Origin: Aldrovandia affinis
Lineage: Eukaryota > Chordata > Actinopteri > Notacanthiformes > Halosauridae
Reading direction: 5' to 3'
NCBI GenBank assembly: GCA_029706075.1
Contig: JAINUG010000174.1
Span: forward strand, 868,001-932,000
Length of the DNA stretch: 64,000 nt
The number at the start of each line of letters is the position of its first letter. Position 1 is the first letter of the stretch. Shown here one piece after another: positions 41,108-54,395 of the stretch. The position numbers were made by a program, and so were the translations under genes. Under the pieces are notes generated by a model, which worked only from the letters and a program-made list of their open reading frames with translations, made no database searches and was not told the origin of the DNA.

Positions 41108-43077
41108 GTATTAAATCACATAAGAAAATAAGAGCAGCTAAAAGGTGGTTTGAAATTAAAATCTCCCAAGATTAAAAAGTAAAAAGTCATCCTAAGAAGT
41201 GCTTTTCAATATTGCAGAAAGCTAATGACGAGGTTAAGTGCATTAAGGATAAGGAAGGAACTTTGGTTTATAATAATAAGGATATTGCTAATACACTAAA
41301 CAGTTGCCTAAATGTATAGCCAATGTACAGACTGTTTTTGGAGGACTATGGGATAAGGGATGTTGAAGTACTACAAAAACTACCAAAACAAAAGACAAGT
41401 AAGGCAGCAGGCCCTGGTGGCATATATCCCAGAGTACTCAAAGGACTTGGGGAAATTATATATAAACCATTGACAGGTATTTTTATGCAATCCATAAACA
41501 CTGGAGAAATACCAGATGACTGGAAGCAGGGTAGTATAATTGAAATATATAAGAAGGGGGACCGTACTGACCAAGGGAACTGTAGGCCTGTCAGTTTAAC
41601 TTGCATCTCATGTAAAATACTGGAATGTATTATGTATTATTAAGTTGGAATCATTCTTGAAAAATAATAGTATTTTAAGCGAGAGCCAACATGGTTTTCT
41701 CAAGGGGTTGTTATGCCTAACAAACCTTCTGGACATTTTTGAAGAGGCTACAAAGTGTGTTGACCTGAACCAGGCTTATGATAGTATATATTTGGACTTT
41801 TAAAAAGCATTTGACAAGGTACCACATGAGAGGCTCATTGTTAAAATGAATTCAGTAGGAATTTCAGGATTTGTTTCAGAGTGGGTTCATAATTGGCTGC
41901 AAGAGCGAATACAAAGAGTAACAATCGGATGGGTCGTATCTGACCTAGGTGCTGTGGGCAGTGGAGTCTCGCTGGGATCAGTGCTGTCGACCGGTGCTGG
42001 GACCTCTGCTCTTTCTTATTTACATAAATTATAGGGATGTTAGTAGCAAAATAATAAAATTTGCAGATGATACTAAACTTGGGGGTTTGGAATCAACTAA
42101 AGTAATCCAAGATTATTTAAACAAAATCCAAGAATGGGCAGAAACATGGCAGATGATTCAATATTGCTAAATGTAAAGTTATGTATGTGGGAAATAAAAA
42201 CATAAGACAGGAGTATTTTGTGGGAGGAGAAAAATTTGTAGGTGTTCAATTTGAAAAAGACTTCAACTACAATTCCTATCTGCATCAAAGCAATGTGCTA
42301 CAGCAGTGAAAAAGGCCAACAGGATGCTGGGATACATACCAAAAAGTATTGAGTATAAATCAAAGGAGGTTATATTAATATTATATAATGCCTTTGTCAG
42401 ACCTCACTTAGAGTACTGTGGGCAGTTCTGGGCACCACACTACAAGAAAGATATAGAAGCTCTTGAAAAAGTTCAAAGAAGGGCAACTAAATTGGTTCCT
42501 GGTATGAAAGGTAAAAGTTATGAGGATAGACTCAATCGTTTAGCTTTTGTAATGCTTTTTGTAATGCTTTTGTAATGCTTTTGTAATGTTTGGCATCGTA
42601 ATGCCTTTGTCAGACCTCACTTAAGAGTACTGTGGGCAGTTCTGGGCACCACACTACAAGAAAGATATAGAAGCTCTTGAAAAAGTTCAAAGAAGGGCAA
42701 CTAAATTGCCTAAAGTCTATCCTCATAGACTTAATCGTTTAGCTTAGCAAACGGAGACTTAGGGGGGATTTGATTGAGGTTTTTAAATTCCTAGAAGGGA
42801 TTAACAAAGTGAACTAAAAAAGATTTTTCAAGATAAGTGGGGTCAGCAGAACAAGAGGCCGCAGGTGGAAATGAGTTCTGCATGGATATTAGGAAGTTTT
42901 TCTTTACACAGAGAGTTGTCAATGCCTGCAACAGTTGGCCAGGTTGGGTAGTAGAGGCAGAAACACTTGGGCTATTCAAGTCTAGGCTAGATGCAGTACT
43001 AGATAGTCTTTAGATTTAGATTATTATACATGACGAGCCTAGACGTTCTTGTCATTATGTATTCTTATGTTCGTATG
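41108..43077 (+). pseudogene. non-LTR retrotransposon reverse-transcriptase remnant (CR1/Jockey-like)
   Basis: Plus-strand pieces of a reverse transcriptase in order: AAKRWFEIK; KTSKAAGPGGIYPRVLKGLG; IPDDWKQGSIIEIYKKGDRT; NCRPVSLTCISCKILE; DFxKAFDKVPHERLI; GAVGSGVSLGSVLS (normally GVPQGSVLGP); KIIKFADDTKLGG (the FADD active-site box); [52 protein letters not shown]. Many stops and frameshifts. A 3' untranslated part ends near CATTATGTATTCTTATGTTC. The 5' end is truncated. An internal segment is duplicated (42388-42494 and 42600-42708). Confidence 0.88.
42388..42708 (+). repeat. local duplication inside the LINE remnant
   Basis: The ~107-bp stretch 42388-42494 (ATGCCTTTGTCAGACCTCAC ... GGGCAACTAAATTG) recurs nearly identically at 42600-42708. 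Between the copies is a short TTTTGTAATGC tandem run (about 42545-42588). Confidence 0.9.
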
Positions 43078-43189
43078 TCAGGTGTGTCAGCTGATTAATC
43101 CCGATTTACAGATTGTTTATATATATATATAAGAGCGTCATTATTCAAATGACCATAGAACATTCAAAGCAATGGCCTGTTCTATACAC

Positions 43190-43506
43190 TAACCAACTGT
43201 GGGACCTCTCACAGACAGGTGTATTTAATTTAAGGTTTAATTTAATGGACTCATAATTATGGGACCCCAGAGTTTATTTAGGTGCAATCACCCCTTAGTA
43301 AAAGGGATGAATACTTATTCAATCAATTATTTTCAGTTTTTTATTTGTAATTAATTACCGAAAAGCTATAGAGTTGTTCTTGTTTTTGACATTTTAGAGT
43401 ATTTGTTGTTGGTCAGTGGCAAGAAATCCCAATTAAATCCATTTTGATTCCAAGAAGTAAGAAAATAAAATGTGAAAAATGCCAAAGGGGGTGATATCCA
43501 CTGTTA
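43190..43506 (+). mobile_element. Tc1-like element 3' end
   Basis: Contains CACCCCTTAGTAAAAGGGAT GAATACTTATTCAATCAATT and the terminus AAATGTGAAAAATGCCAAAG GGGGTGATA, as at the end of the 27733-28445 element. Only the 3' untranslated part survives. Confidence 0.7.
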
Positions 43507-46500
43507 ATATATCCACTGCAAGTGCACTACCTGTGTACCACATTTGGTTTACAATATGGTGCCATGAATAAATTAATACACTGTTACACTAAATACACTA
43601 TTTACTAGTTACACAATTATAGGTAATATCTTTAGGTAAGTACCTATTACCTTTCCATTGAAAAAGTTAGCAAAGCAGCAGTGGTGAATACATTGTTTGA
43701 AGTAGTCCATAGCAAGTATCAAAGCATTATGTGTTGGAAGCCTGTCAGTGCATAAGTCAGGATAATGGTAACGGTGCTCAAGGTGGTTCCCTTCTTGGCT
43801 TTAGCTAGCAATTACCTCTCACTTAAAATACAGCTTTTGGGTTTAATTAGCTTATTGTTCTGTCTACTTATACCTTATTTGCGTATTGGGATTGCAGTCA
43901 TTTTAATGTTTGATTTTCGTGCGTTGTTCATGCATGCGCTCTATTTGAAATTGAATGTTTATCAATATGTTTTTACCTTCGCAAATATAACGTTAAAAAT
44001 AGTTGTAGAACAAACTACATTAAACAGATTATGTATTTTCCAATGTTTGATTTACTAGTTATTTTAGTAGTATCTGTTACTGTGGATGCCTCTGCAAAGA
44101 ATCTCATTGCCCCTTTTTTTCCTTCTCATTTGTCACAAAGGACAATTGTTACTGTGCAACGATCAGGTTTTTGATGGAGGATTTTTCAGGCCATTAAAAC
44201 ACCACTGTGCCATAACATCCAATGACTGATCCAGTCCCCATTTCACCCACTCCAAAATACTATAATATATCAATCTTTGTGCCAACCAACTGCATTTAAA
44301 AAATATATTATTCCATCTCTCTCAGTCACAGAAATGTCCTGCAGACACAAGCTCCATTCATTAATGTGTTTAAATTTCATTGCAGCATGCAAGATTTTAC
44401 ACCCCGAGAACTGCATGAGATTATCAGTTTTGTCACACTTAATCGCCAACTCCCACCCAATTTTAATTCAACAAATCAAAGATGTAATTTTTCCTCCCGA
44501 AACAGCAAAAAACGGTATCTGTAATGAAGCATTAGAATAAACCGGGGATATCCCACGAGTAACCATTCTGCTTTCCATTCTCTGATTGTGCATTTGTGTC
44601 TACCGCATAAAATACTACGGTGATTGAAAGGCTGGCAGATCACACACACATATACTGTGTATTATATGTATTGAAAGCACAATGTGTAAAACTATCAAAA
44701 GTATTCATAATATGCTGTCGTTCTGCAGATGGAAAGCAGGACTCTGTTTATTAGAAATGTGTGTGTGTTCACTCTGTTCCCTGGGCTGCTCACTTGGACC
44801 TCGCTAAAATGTACACAGCCATATTTCCATCATCTATAGACTATGTATACGATAAGTATGCAGGAGAGGATTTTGGTAAACGCTTTTTGTTGTGACTAGA
44901 GAAGTCATTCCTTAATAACAGAGAATGGTAGTATAAGCTTTTTGTTCTGACAAGAAGAGTCTTCCCTTGAAAACGTCTTATAACATGTTCTATAAGTCGA
45001 GACCAAATATCTGTCCATGAGCATATGACCATGTATAAGGTGAGAAGGCTAAAACATGTTTTGCTTAGTAAGAGGTTTTACAAATAGTTAATAAGGGTAC
45101 GCAATGCATTTTTGATGGATACTCCTCCTGTATACAGACTTTAAATATCGCTGCAAGTTATTGTTCTACGTAGACGGAGCAAGAAAAGGAGAACATTCAT
45201 ATCCCTCTTGTATTTTGTTACTCCTGACTTTCTAACCCTTCAAGAGCTCTTTGGTAACACTTGTCTTTTACTTTCACATTAAAAATAAATTATTCTTCAC
45301 TCAAATGGACTCTCGAGTCTTACACCGCTCTATCAGTGATAACTTGTGGCCAGCTGTTCAAATCACACCCTGGAAGCATGTTAAAAACGAAACAATACTG
45401 AATGCCCTCAAAATGACAGTACAGGTTGCACGTAATCAAAATATCAATGGCTGTCGATAGCTTGAGGGAACTGGATTAATAAGAAGAAGGTTGTAATAAC
45501 CCATGTGCCTATCCCTTCGGTATTTTATCTGGATTCGGGCTGCTGCTATGAAAATAAAAAAATTAATGTGTCAGCCACAGCGCAGCACCAACATTGTTTT
45601 CTTTTCGGCATGTCATTCTGTTACTACGACGATTAGATTGTAAATATATTATAGAAGCATTGCAAATTAAGCTTTGGATTCAAATCGTGATCAAACAACA
45701 TGATTTATGGGCAAAATAAAATGAATTCCTATTCACATAGGATTACATGTTTAGACTGGTTTTGAGGCTCAAAGCCTTTTCAATTTGGTGCAGTCAAATA
45801 TGAATAATGAAGCCATCAAATTAACTGTACCACCTGAATGTGAGAAGGTAAATTACACATGGATGAAAATGAAATCAAATCATTTTTTGAACAAAGACAG
45901 GGTGATAACGAATGCTGAAGCCAGATGCTATCCAAGCAAAGAGAATGAGGTGAAACTAATTTTAGGTTCTTAGAGACCAGGATGATGTGTAGAAGAAAGC
46001 GAACTGGACATTAAAACAGTATTTTTATGAACCAAAGTGACAGTACTTCAAATGGGTGGGAGGTGTGACACATCATGATCCGGTCTTTGACAAGTAAAAA
46101 TGAGAAAATGTTGTTAATAAATCTGGCGGACGACGCAACAGGAGTAATACGTATTCAAATTAAATGTATTATCATTACTAAAGTAAGGATAAGCCGTACT
46201 TAAAAATTGGCTTGGCTAATCAATTTTTGCTAAGCTTTTGCAATGTGTGTTTTAAAAGCCACTCTGGATTTGTAATCACTGTCAATATGAGCTCTGAAGC
46301 TTAGAAAAAAAGTGCTTTTCTGTTACCTACTGCTGGGTTGTTGGGACTTGGAGCTAAATTAATTGGGATTGAAATCATACAGCATGTTATAGAGTTCATG
46401 CTGTTTAAATCTAGCCACAGTGCACTTCCCTTAACTTTGAGATTTGATTAGAATATATATATTAATTATACTGGAAAAAGGTTTTGAGTTCAGCTTTGCT

Positions 46501-47124
46501 GAAATAAAATGTACATGCAGTACATTGTGTAATAATAACAATAACAATAATAATAATAATAATAATGAACTAAAAAGGAAAGTTAGATTTTTTTTACTGC
46601 GAGAACACTACTGCAAGAATAATGTTGTTCTTCCACCAGAATCAGTGGCAGTGGCTCGCGGGCTGGCAAGTGAGTACACTGGGGTTCGCCAGTCAATGAA
46701 AAATACGTTTGAGTTAACCCTGGGTTTGACTGACAACACTACTTGGACAACACCCTCTTGAGAACAGAGCCCTGTTCACAACTCGCCAAAATAATTTCAT
46801 ATACAAGGAAAGGAAGGTAACAGTTAGGTAAATTTAGATGAACTATATTACAAAGTGCAACGGTTTTAAGCGCTTATATATTAAATTAGGTCATTTTTGC
46901 ATTTAAGTGATAAGGACCGAACAAGTTGGAGTGTTCTCTATGAACACAGAATGTGGCACAAAAAATAGGACACAAACTTCAGTGTAAGAATACAGGAGTG
47001 GATCACCTCTATTATTATAGTATATCTTATTTACCATAGTAAATCTTACTCACTTATAAAACAAGTTCCATATCAATTTGCCCAAACACACATGCTGTAT
47101 GTGTATGTATGTGTATATATATAC
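43507..47124. other. unclassified intronic sequence
   Basis: AT-rich, with a (TAA)n microsatellite at 46531-46566. Several open frames of 60-105 codons, none recognisable. Confidence 0.4.
46531..46566 (+). repeat. (AAT)n microsatellite
   Basis: About twelve trinucleotide units, the first few interrupted (AATAATAACAATAACAATAA). Confidence 0.9.
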
Positions 47125-48540
47125 AGTGCCTTGCAAAAGTATACTCCGACCCTTGCACAATTTTCACATTGTGTTTTTTTCAAGATTTCCTTTGACACTT
47201 TCAATTAAGAACTAATATCTGTTATAAATACAATCTAGTCCACACGTTTAAAAAAAACTAGTGAAAAAAGTATATAGATACTTAAAATGAAATGAAAATG
47301 GAAAAATGTTTATTGTAAAAGTATTCAAACCCTGTGCTCTGGCAGCTGTAAATTAATGCAGGTGCAAAATATTACCTTAACGAGCCACACAATGAGTTGA
47401 TTGGCCTCTGTCTGTGTGCCATAACAGTGATTGCCATGATTTCAGGATTAAAAACACCTGTCTTTGTGAGGATCAATGGTCAGGTAGTGAATTTGAAGGA
47501 AAGACACAAAAATGAAGACCAAAGATTTTTCTCAGGAAGCCAGGGATATGGTTATCAAAAGGCATAGATTAGTAGAATGATACACAAAAATATCTAAGGG
47601 TTTGGATATCCCTGTGATCACTGTTGGCTTAATAATCAAGAAGTGAAAGCTACATTATACCACCCAGACCCTGCCTAGAAAAGGCTGTCCCTCCAAACTC
47701 AGTGACCAAACAAGGAGGAGACTTGTGAGGGAAGCCACTGTGAGGCCAACAATGACTCTAAAACAGCTACAGAGAATGAGTTGCTGAGAATGGAGTAATA
47801 GTGCATCAGTCAACAATATCAAGAGCACTGCATAATACTGACCTGTATGGCAGGGTGGCAAAAAAAAAGCCATTGCTTAAAACAAAACAATTCAAAAACC
47901 CATCTGGAGTTTGCAAGAGAGTGTGTGAGTGATCCAGCTAAGATGTGGGAAAAGGTTTTGTGTTCAGATTAAACTAAAATAAAGCTTTTTGGCCAAAATG
48001 TGTTATGTATGGCGCAAACCTAACACTGCTTATGCCCCACATAACATAATTCCTACAGTGAAGCATGTTGGTGGCAGTGTCATGCTATGGGGATGCTTCT
48101 TTTCAGCAGGGACTGGGAAACTCGCCAGAATAGAAGGAATAATGGATGGAGCAAAGTGCAGGCATACTGCAAGAAAACCTATTTCAGTCTCCAAAAAAAA
48201 TGAAGCCGGGACAAAAATTCACCTTTCAGCAGGACAACAATCCAAAGCACCGTGCCAAAGTTACATTGGCTTGTCTCAAAAATAAAAGGTGAATGTCCTT
48301 GATTGGCCCAGTCAAAGTCCTGACCTGAACTCCATTGAGAATCTGTTGCACAACCTGAAAATTGCTGTCCTTAAGCGATGTCCAAGCAACTTGAGAGCGC
48401 TGGAGAAATTCTGACAGGAACAATGGGTGAAAATCACCTCCAACCAGTGTGCAAAGCTGGTAGAAACTGTTATTGCAGTGAAAGGTGCTTCCACCAAATA
48501 TCAATTTGAGGGGTCTGAATACATGTGAATATTAAATGTA
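47125..48540 (+). mobile_element. Tc1-like element, near full length, right terminus lost
   Basis: Left terminus after TA: CAGTGCCTTGCAAAAGTATA CTCCGACCC, a common fish Tc1 end. It carries a dead transposase (47513-48527). The last recognisable part is GAGGGGTCTGAATACATG; the matching inverted terminus is not seen, so the right end is decayed or deleted. Confidence 0.85.
47513..48527 (+). pseudogene. Tc1 transposase pseudogene
   Basis: Remnants in order on the plus strand: MKTKDFSQEARDMVIKRHRL (N-terminal helix-turn-helix), a stop, GLDIPVITVGLIIKK, RRRLVREATVRPTMTLKQLQ RMS, then [32 protein letters not shown]. After a frame change come [12 protein letters not shown] (Asp of the DDE triad) and [20 protein letters not shown] (final Glu region). 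Stops and at least two frameshifts make it non-functional. Overall order and size match a complete ~340-residue Tc1 transposase. Confidence 0.87.
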
Positions 48541-50584
48541 GATTAGCCTATGGTGGCCATTTTGTTCAATGCTGTTAAAGTTCTGTGTCCCATTGCAGAA
48601 AATACAACCTGGTAGATGGTAAATGAGTGTAATTTGCGAACAAGTTCAGGAACATGTCTAATTTGTACATTTCATGACTTCATACTGGTAAAAACAATAT
48701 ATACAGTATAATTTGGAATACATTTAAAAAATCTATACAAAATACTCAATGCTGGCTGTACAATATGTCTAGGAGTATGTACAATTGAAGATTGTATGTA
48801 CATACAAGATTCCATGAGCCATGGTTAAAGTTATAATTGATTCAGGTGAAATCTCTTTTTTATTCTTTTGTCTCATTTTACGAATGACGTAGAATAAGTG
48901 AGCATTAATGGCTGTTCTAAGTTATATACTGTAGAGGGGGTACGTGAGCACTCGAAAATGGCAATTGAAACCAAAGGGATAACACCATTACTATATTTAC
49001 ATTCAATGAAGTCCCTGTGTATACAACCAACTAGCTAAGAGTGTCATTAGCAATCAAATTAGTATGATATATTAATTTATGTGTGTAGTAGCTAGCAAAA
49101 AAACAAAACAACCCCATTATAGTTTTAGTGTAATCTTAAAAGTGTGAGTGCCGACTAATTTAGGACAACCTCGTATAGGAAAAATATGTCTCCTAGTTGC
49201 CGTTACTTGGCTGTTTCCATGTACTTTACTTTGCTTAACTAACAAACAAAATAAGAAGATAGCTAATGTTTGGTTTTGTAGTAGCCAAGCTAAATTACAA
49301 TATCTTGCCGAGACATTGCTTGGTTGAAAGCTTGTTACCTAACGTTAACCATATAACTTGTGCTTGAAATATTATCAAAATGGTTTGGTGATGTTGTTGT
49401 CATTGTGGCAATGCCCTCTGGGACTTTTGCTCAAAACACTTCTTGGAAAGTGGCCTTTCGTTGTCCACTTCATAGAGACCCTTGTTCACTTTGGAATGCA
49501 ATCAGTATCCTCTCTTATGGAAGGCACTTTAAATACCCTTTGCACTGGAATATTTGTGACATCAACAACAGTTTATTGCCATTTCATTCACTTTACGGGA
49601 ATCTGTAAAAGGAAAGTTTATTTATGTCTGCATTGCCAAATGTATGGCCATTACCAACTCCCGCCCTTCAAAGATCCCTTTGCAGGGAACACCATATTGT
49701 CCTTTGGAACACAATCTTATGTAGGCAGGATTCCAACTAGCAGAGGCAGTGATTCAAAGCTGGAACATTCTCTGGTGGTGCTTTGGTAAATAATATAAAA
49801 CCTATGTCTCCATAATAGAAAATAGCATTCTTTGGCTGTTGCAGTGGATAATTCTTCAACAACAAACTGCATACCTCTGGTCAGGCTTAATAGATAAAAC
49901 TTTTCCCCTATGCATTGTGGGTACTGCTGATTTTTTTTATGGATCCAAACAGTGGCCGTCTACAAGGAGCTGTTCTTATTTCTGCTACTGGCATTTTGGT
50001 CTTTACTTCAAAAACAAGCATACATATGGCGATGCAGACATGCAGCGTTACAGGACCACAACATTTGGAGTGGCATGGAGCCCAGAAAAAATACATTTTT
50101 ACAATTTTATAGATTCTGTTCTGGAACACAGACTATCAACAGATCAGACTGAGGCTTGCAACTCAGCAAGCTATGTGCAGTACACAATACCAGAATTAAA
50201 GGTTTGTCTGAATATGACGTTACACACTCTGATACCTGTCTCAACATAATTGGGAGAGGGATGCTGGCAGTAATGTTGGCTAGCTAGTCATAAGGAAAAT
50301 AAAGCTTCCGTTTCCAGATTCCCGCGCAAGTCCAACTCAGCTTGAATATGCCAGTGCAAAAGGGGTAGATTTCTTATCCATCAAAAACAGATTGAGCTAA
50401 TTTTCTATGGGGATTTTACATTGACTGAAAAGAGATTTGTTTATTCATAATTTGAGTTTATTTATTTATTTATTTTCCGCAGCTTTGCATTTTTACGTGT
50501 GTTTTATGCGAGTCAAAAGTTAAAAGGAGTTGAAGTTTGAATGGATTACAGTGTAATTTTTTTATTTGTGAATCCCCCCCCCCT
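48541..50584. other. unclassified intronic sequence with higher ORF density
   Basis: 49330-50280 holds overlapping open frames of 143 and 136 codons on the plus strand and others on the minus strand, with more balanced base composition than the neighbours. None resembles a family I know. It could be a decayed unknown element. Confidence 0.35.
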
Positions 50585-50863
50585 CATAATGTGAGCTACC
50601 CCTACCCTGTGACCGGTAGTGATGAAGGCGAAGTATTGTCTCCTCCGAGACGGCACTCGCCAACCCGTCGACCGTAACCCGGTACTACAGAGCCACTCCT
50701 GTGTGCAGCGAACATCCTGTCGGCTTCCCTCCCCAATCAGCCAATCGCCGCCCCCGGTGGCACTCCCAGCCAGAGCCGACTCTGGCGCAGCCGGTGGGAT
50801 CAAACCCCGGTCGTCATGGTCAGCATCGAACGTTGTAACCACTGGACCACGCGGGAGGCCTAC
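50585..50863 (-). mobile_element. tRNA-derived SINE (family 2), well preserved
   Basis: On the minus strand: head GCCTCCCGCGTGGTCCAGTG GTTACAACG with an A-box-like GTGGTCCAGTGG, then B box GGGGTTTGATCCC about 35 nt later. The body has CGTCTCGGAGGAGACAATAC TTCGCC. It sits between a C run (50574-50582) and unique DNA. The head has the layout of a tRNA, but the 3' half does not fold as a complete tRNA and the body follows at once, so it is a SINE and not a tRNA gene. Confidence 0.8.
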
Positions 50864-53800
50864 AATGTACATTTTGATCCATTAACTGTTCACTAGCCAG
50901 TTAGAAACAGCTTGCACTTGTTGGAATTCACGTTTGTTGATTTACTGTACTTCCTAAAAGCAATACACCTCCTGCATCCTAGATAGATATAAAACGGACA
51001 GTGACAAATGCATATGTGATTTTCGTCAGCCCATTTGATCCGTCTCTGTGTGCCCGGAATAGGTGGAATAGGAGCTGCATCAGTCATTTGGGAGGTTTGG
51101 ACTGGTGCTTAGTACAGCGCAGTTGTATTTTTATGGTCTGTATAATCCATCACCAAACAGCTGGCCTCAGCCCAAATGTAGAATGCACTGGAAATTCCAG
51201 AATACTTTATGAGGAAAAATAAATATTTCTTTAATGTATTGCGGAGATATCCACACACAGACCCTACTGCAGAAACGGCATCGTATAAATCAGTCATACA
51301 AAAAAACAATCATGGTATACAGTATTTATTCCACAACTGTTAGTCTAGTGTTGTATTAGCGAAGATCAAAGTACCTTGGTAAACATTTCAAATAGAGCAA
51401 TGGGGAATGTATGTTGTATCATCAGCTAATTAACTAATTAAATCATGGTTTGCAGGTTTAAATAACCTGCCAGGTTTTTATAGCTGTTTTAGAGGCTGAA
51501 AGACATTTAAAATAATGGTAAATGGTAATAATAAATAATGGTGCCCCTTAACTAAATAACACAACAATATTATTACAATGTCCCTGTGGTTAGCTGCTAT
51601 TTTAGGGCATCCTGGGCCCAGACAATTCATAACTATCATTGTGATAACTTAACGAGTGCCCTAGACCATGTTTACGGAAGCTATGTGCATCAAAATCACT
51701 GGGCAGGTGAATGGTATTTTCTACTATCTAAACTTATCAGCGAACAATGTGTATATGAGGGGGTTTGTTTGATTTAGGCTATAGATTGTGAAAGAAGCAC
51801 CGTTATTTGGGGAAAAAAAAACGTCTTTACTAAGTGATGCACTCACTAGAGCAGTTGGCCTAAAGTCAGAGGAAAGGATTAAAGAGAAGGACAGGCTTCT
51901 GGCCCAAGTACTCACGTAGTTGTGTTAAAAAAGAACACAGACTTATCGGGCTCAACCAGCATGCCTTGGCTTGTAAGGAAACTAAGCTCTACCCCATTGG
52001 TCTGGAATTACTGTGTTATGCCTCCCTATGTCCTTTTAAGATTTTGTCTCTAGTAGCCAGAATAGCAGCTAAGCTGTAGAAGTCCGGGGGCACCTTGGGC
52101 ACTTTTTGGTGCTCAGGTACAGTGGAACCTGGAAGAAGGTTTCACAATCCTCACAGACAGAAGTACAGGCTGCAGGTCATTCTGCACAGACTTACACGTC
52201 TGGCAGAGCAGTGAGGAAGGGGAGAGGAGTAGCCAACTTGAATTATGATTATATGAACATCATGTTAAAAAATGCATGTGTTGTGATGCTTCCGTTTTTA
52301 CTTATGTTATATGTATTTATCAGTGGGGCCTGGCTAGCTGGGGATAGAGGAGGCTGAAATCTTACCTGATCATTACTGACCATCGGTCTCATCTCATCTG
52401 TTCATTTATTTATTTTTATTAACATTTAATTGAATAATCCACTGGCGAGTACATCACAAAGCTTAGTTGTGTCTCACGTTGTAGCGGTCACTTTTGTCAC
52501 ATTACGTTAGAGAATGTAAATTACAGTTAGGAGGTTAATTGAGTAAAAATCAACCAAATCATTTAAAATAATGAGCTACGCTTTTAACGGAAATCTCTTC
52601 GTTAACTGTACAGTGCACCATCTTGTGTAATCTTGCAATAACGCCGGACAAACAAACTTTTTGTTGAAACAGTTTGTTGAAAACTTTGGTGCATTTTCAT
52701 GAGCATTAAACTGCCTCATCTGCACAGATCAGATAAACGGATATTTGCAAAGTCACTATTTAATTTGGGGGGGGGCGTAGGACAAGTAGCCCTACATTTA
52801 TCCACGAGTTCAGATAATCGGTAAATATAAGAAAAAATGCTATCACAAAATATAATAGGGAAGCTATACCTGTTGGTATTGATTATTTAGTTCGTTAATT
52901 GTTTGATTGATAATCAAGAAATGTAACCGCAAACAGGTTCAAAGTAATCATCGGTGTATGAGTTTTAGCCTCCTGTATTTCATTAATTGTTACTGGTATT
53001 TATTTATTTTATTATATCCAATAAACATAATTTTGTTTATTGTTTAATAACTGATTATATTTTATTCACAAGATTGTGACTATGCGCTCAACATTTGATA
53101 TTAAAGGTACCCCACATGATCATATATTCTTCTTTCTTATTTCCTGCAAGTGATTGGATAAATATGTCTGATATTTCGTGGTCATTTAAAAGTGAAATGT
53201 CTCACAGGCCAAGATTGAATGAATATTATGAATTGTCTCAATCAATGTTGTGTGGATACAGTAAAGTTCCTCTCCATATCACAAGTAAAGGTTCTTGAAA
53301 GAGTTGTATAAATTCAGGATAAGGATTTTTTTTCTTTGAATAATTTTACTTCAATTAAAGTTTAGATTTCTCTCATATTTTGAGTATAAGATCAAGCTGA
53401 TGAACAGCAAAGACATTTCATAGCCTTTTTTGCTCATCTTCACCAAGGGTGCCAATAATTCTGGAGGGCACTGTATATATATTTCAAACTGGTGTTCACT
53501 CAGTTTTACCATAACAGGACACGCTTTTCGATATGTAACTACTAACAAAATTTGGCATGAGTTATGGATATCTTCATAATTTATGTTTATGCAGTAATCT
53601 TGTTATGTTAAGGCACTTAAAAAATCATGTGGTTATATTTTCTCTCATTAAAATAATCTGTCTGTAACATTTAATGTGTAAGCCCCACATTTCATACTGC
53701 GTATCTGAAATTCAAATAAATAGCAGTGGTAATATTAATAATAGTTAATGCTGTTACTGCGGACTGCATGTATTTGCATATCACATATTGTACAATAACT

Positions 53801-54059
53801 GACACCTCCATTGTATAGCATGTATCATCTGGCACTGCTTCCAAGACTACAACATCCCTAAGATGTATAATTCACATAGATGCAATGCACGTATTCACAT
53901 TTCCATATAGAGCATTCCTGCACTGAGCAGTGAAGGCAAAATGGCATCCAAAGGTTACAAAGCTCAAGTGTAAAACTATTCTGACAAAATTTATAGTGAT
54001 TTGTTTGTCAGACTTTTTTTCACTGACTTTTATGTGGCTCATTTTGTATTTATTTATTT
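50864..54059. other. unclassified intronic sequence
   Basis: AT-rich; G run at 52767-52775. It contains the Tc1 right end at 53340-53475 (listed). Otherwise nothing recognised. Confidence 0.4.
53340..53475. mobile_element. Tc1-like element right end (same group as 11944-16922)
   Basis: AAGGGTGCCAATAATTCTGG AGGGCACTGTA preceded by TTTTTTGCTCATCTTCACC, matching the right terminus of the outer element at 16880-16922. Left limit uncertain. Confidence 0.65.
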
Positions 54060-54395
54060 TTTCTTCAGATTTTTTTCTGTTTTTCTCCCAATTTATTAGC
54101 CAATTATACCCTCTATTTATTTCGATTCACCCTCCCCCCATGAACTCGCCGCCCGTGCTCTGGGTCAAGCTAATACCCTGAGGCCTCCTCCAATACAGAA
54201 CTCGCATCCCTTTTCTGGAGTCACCCCTCGCGCTTCCTGGCGAATTCGTGCCAGCTCACCCTCCCTCTCCCGCTGGGGCAGACAGCCAAATGGCATAGTC
54301 GGGTTTCGAACCGCAACCGTAATAGGCAGCTCACACTCGTAAAGCAACAGTAAATGCGAGTACATTAGACCCCTACGCTATCCAAAGCCCTCATT
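54060..54395 (-). mobile_element. tRNA-derived SINE (family 2) in reverse orientation
   Basis: On the minus strand: head GAGGGCTTTGGATAGCGTAG GGGTCTAA, B-box-like GGTTCGAAACCC, GC-rich body, and tail AGAGGGTATAATTGGCTAAT AAATTGGGAGAAAAA. The tail equals that at 40330-40390. Confidence 0.65.

Noticed and set aside
50785-50863. Possible minus-strand tRNA gene
   Set aside because: The head is tRNA-like, but the acceptor stem does not close and a SINE body follows.
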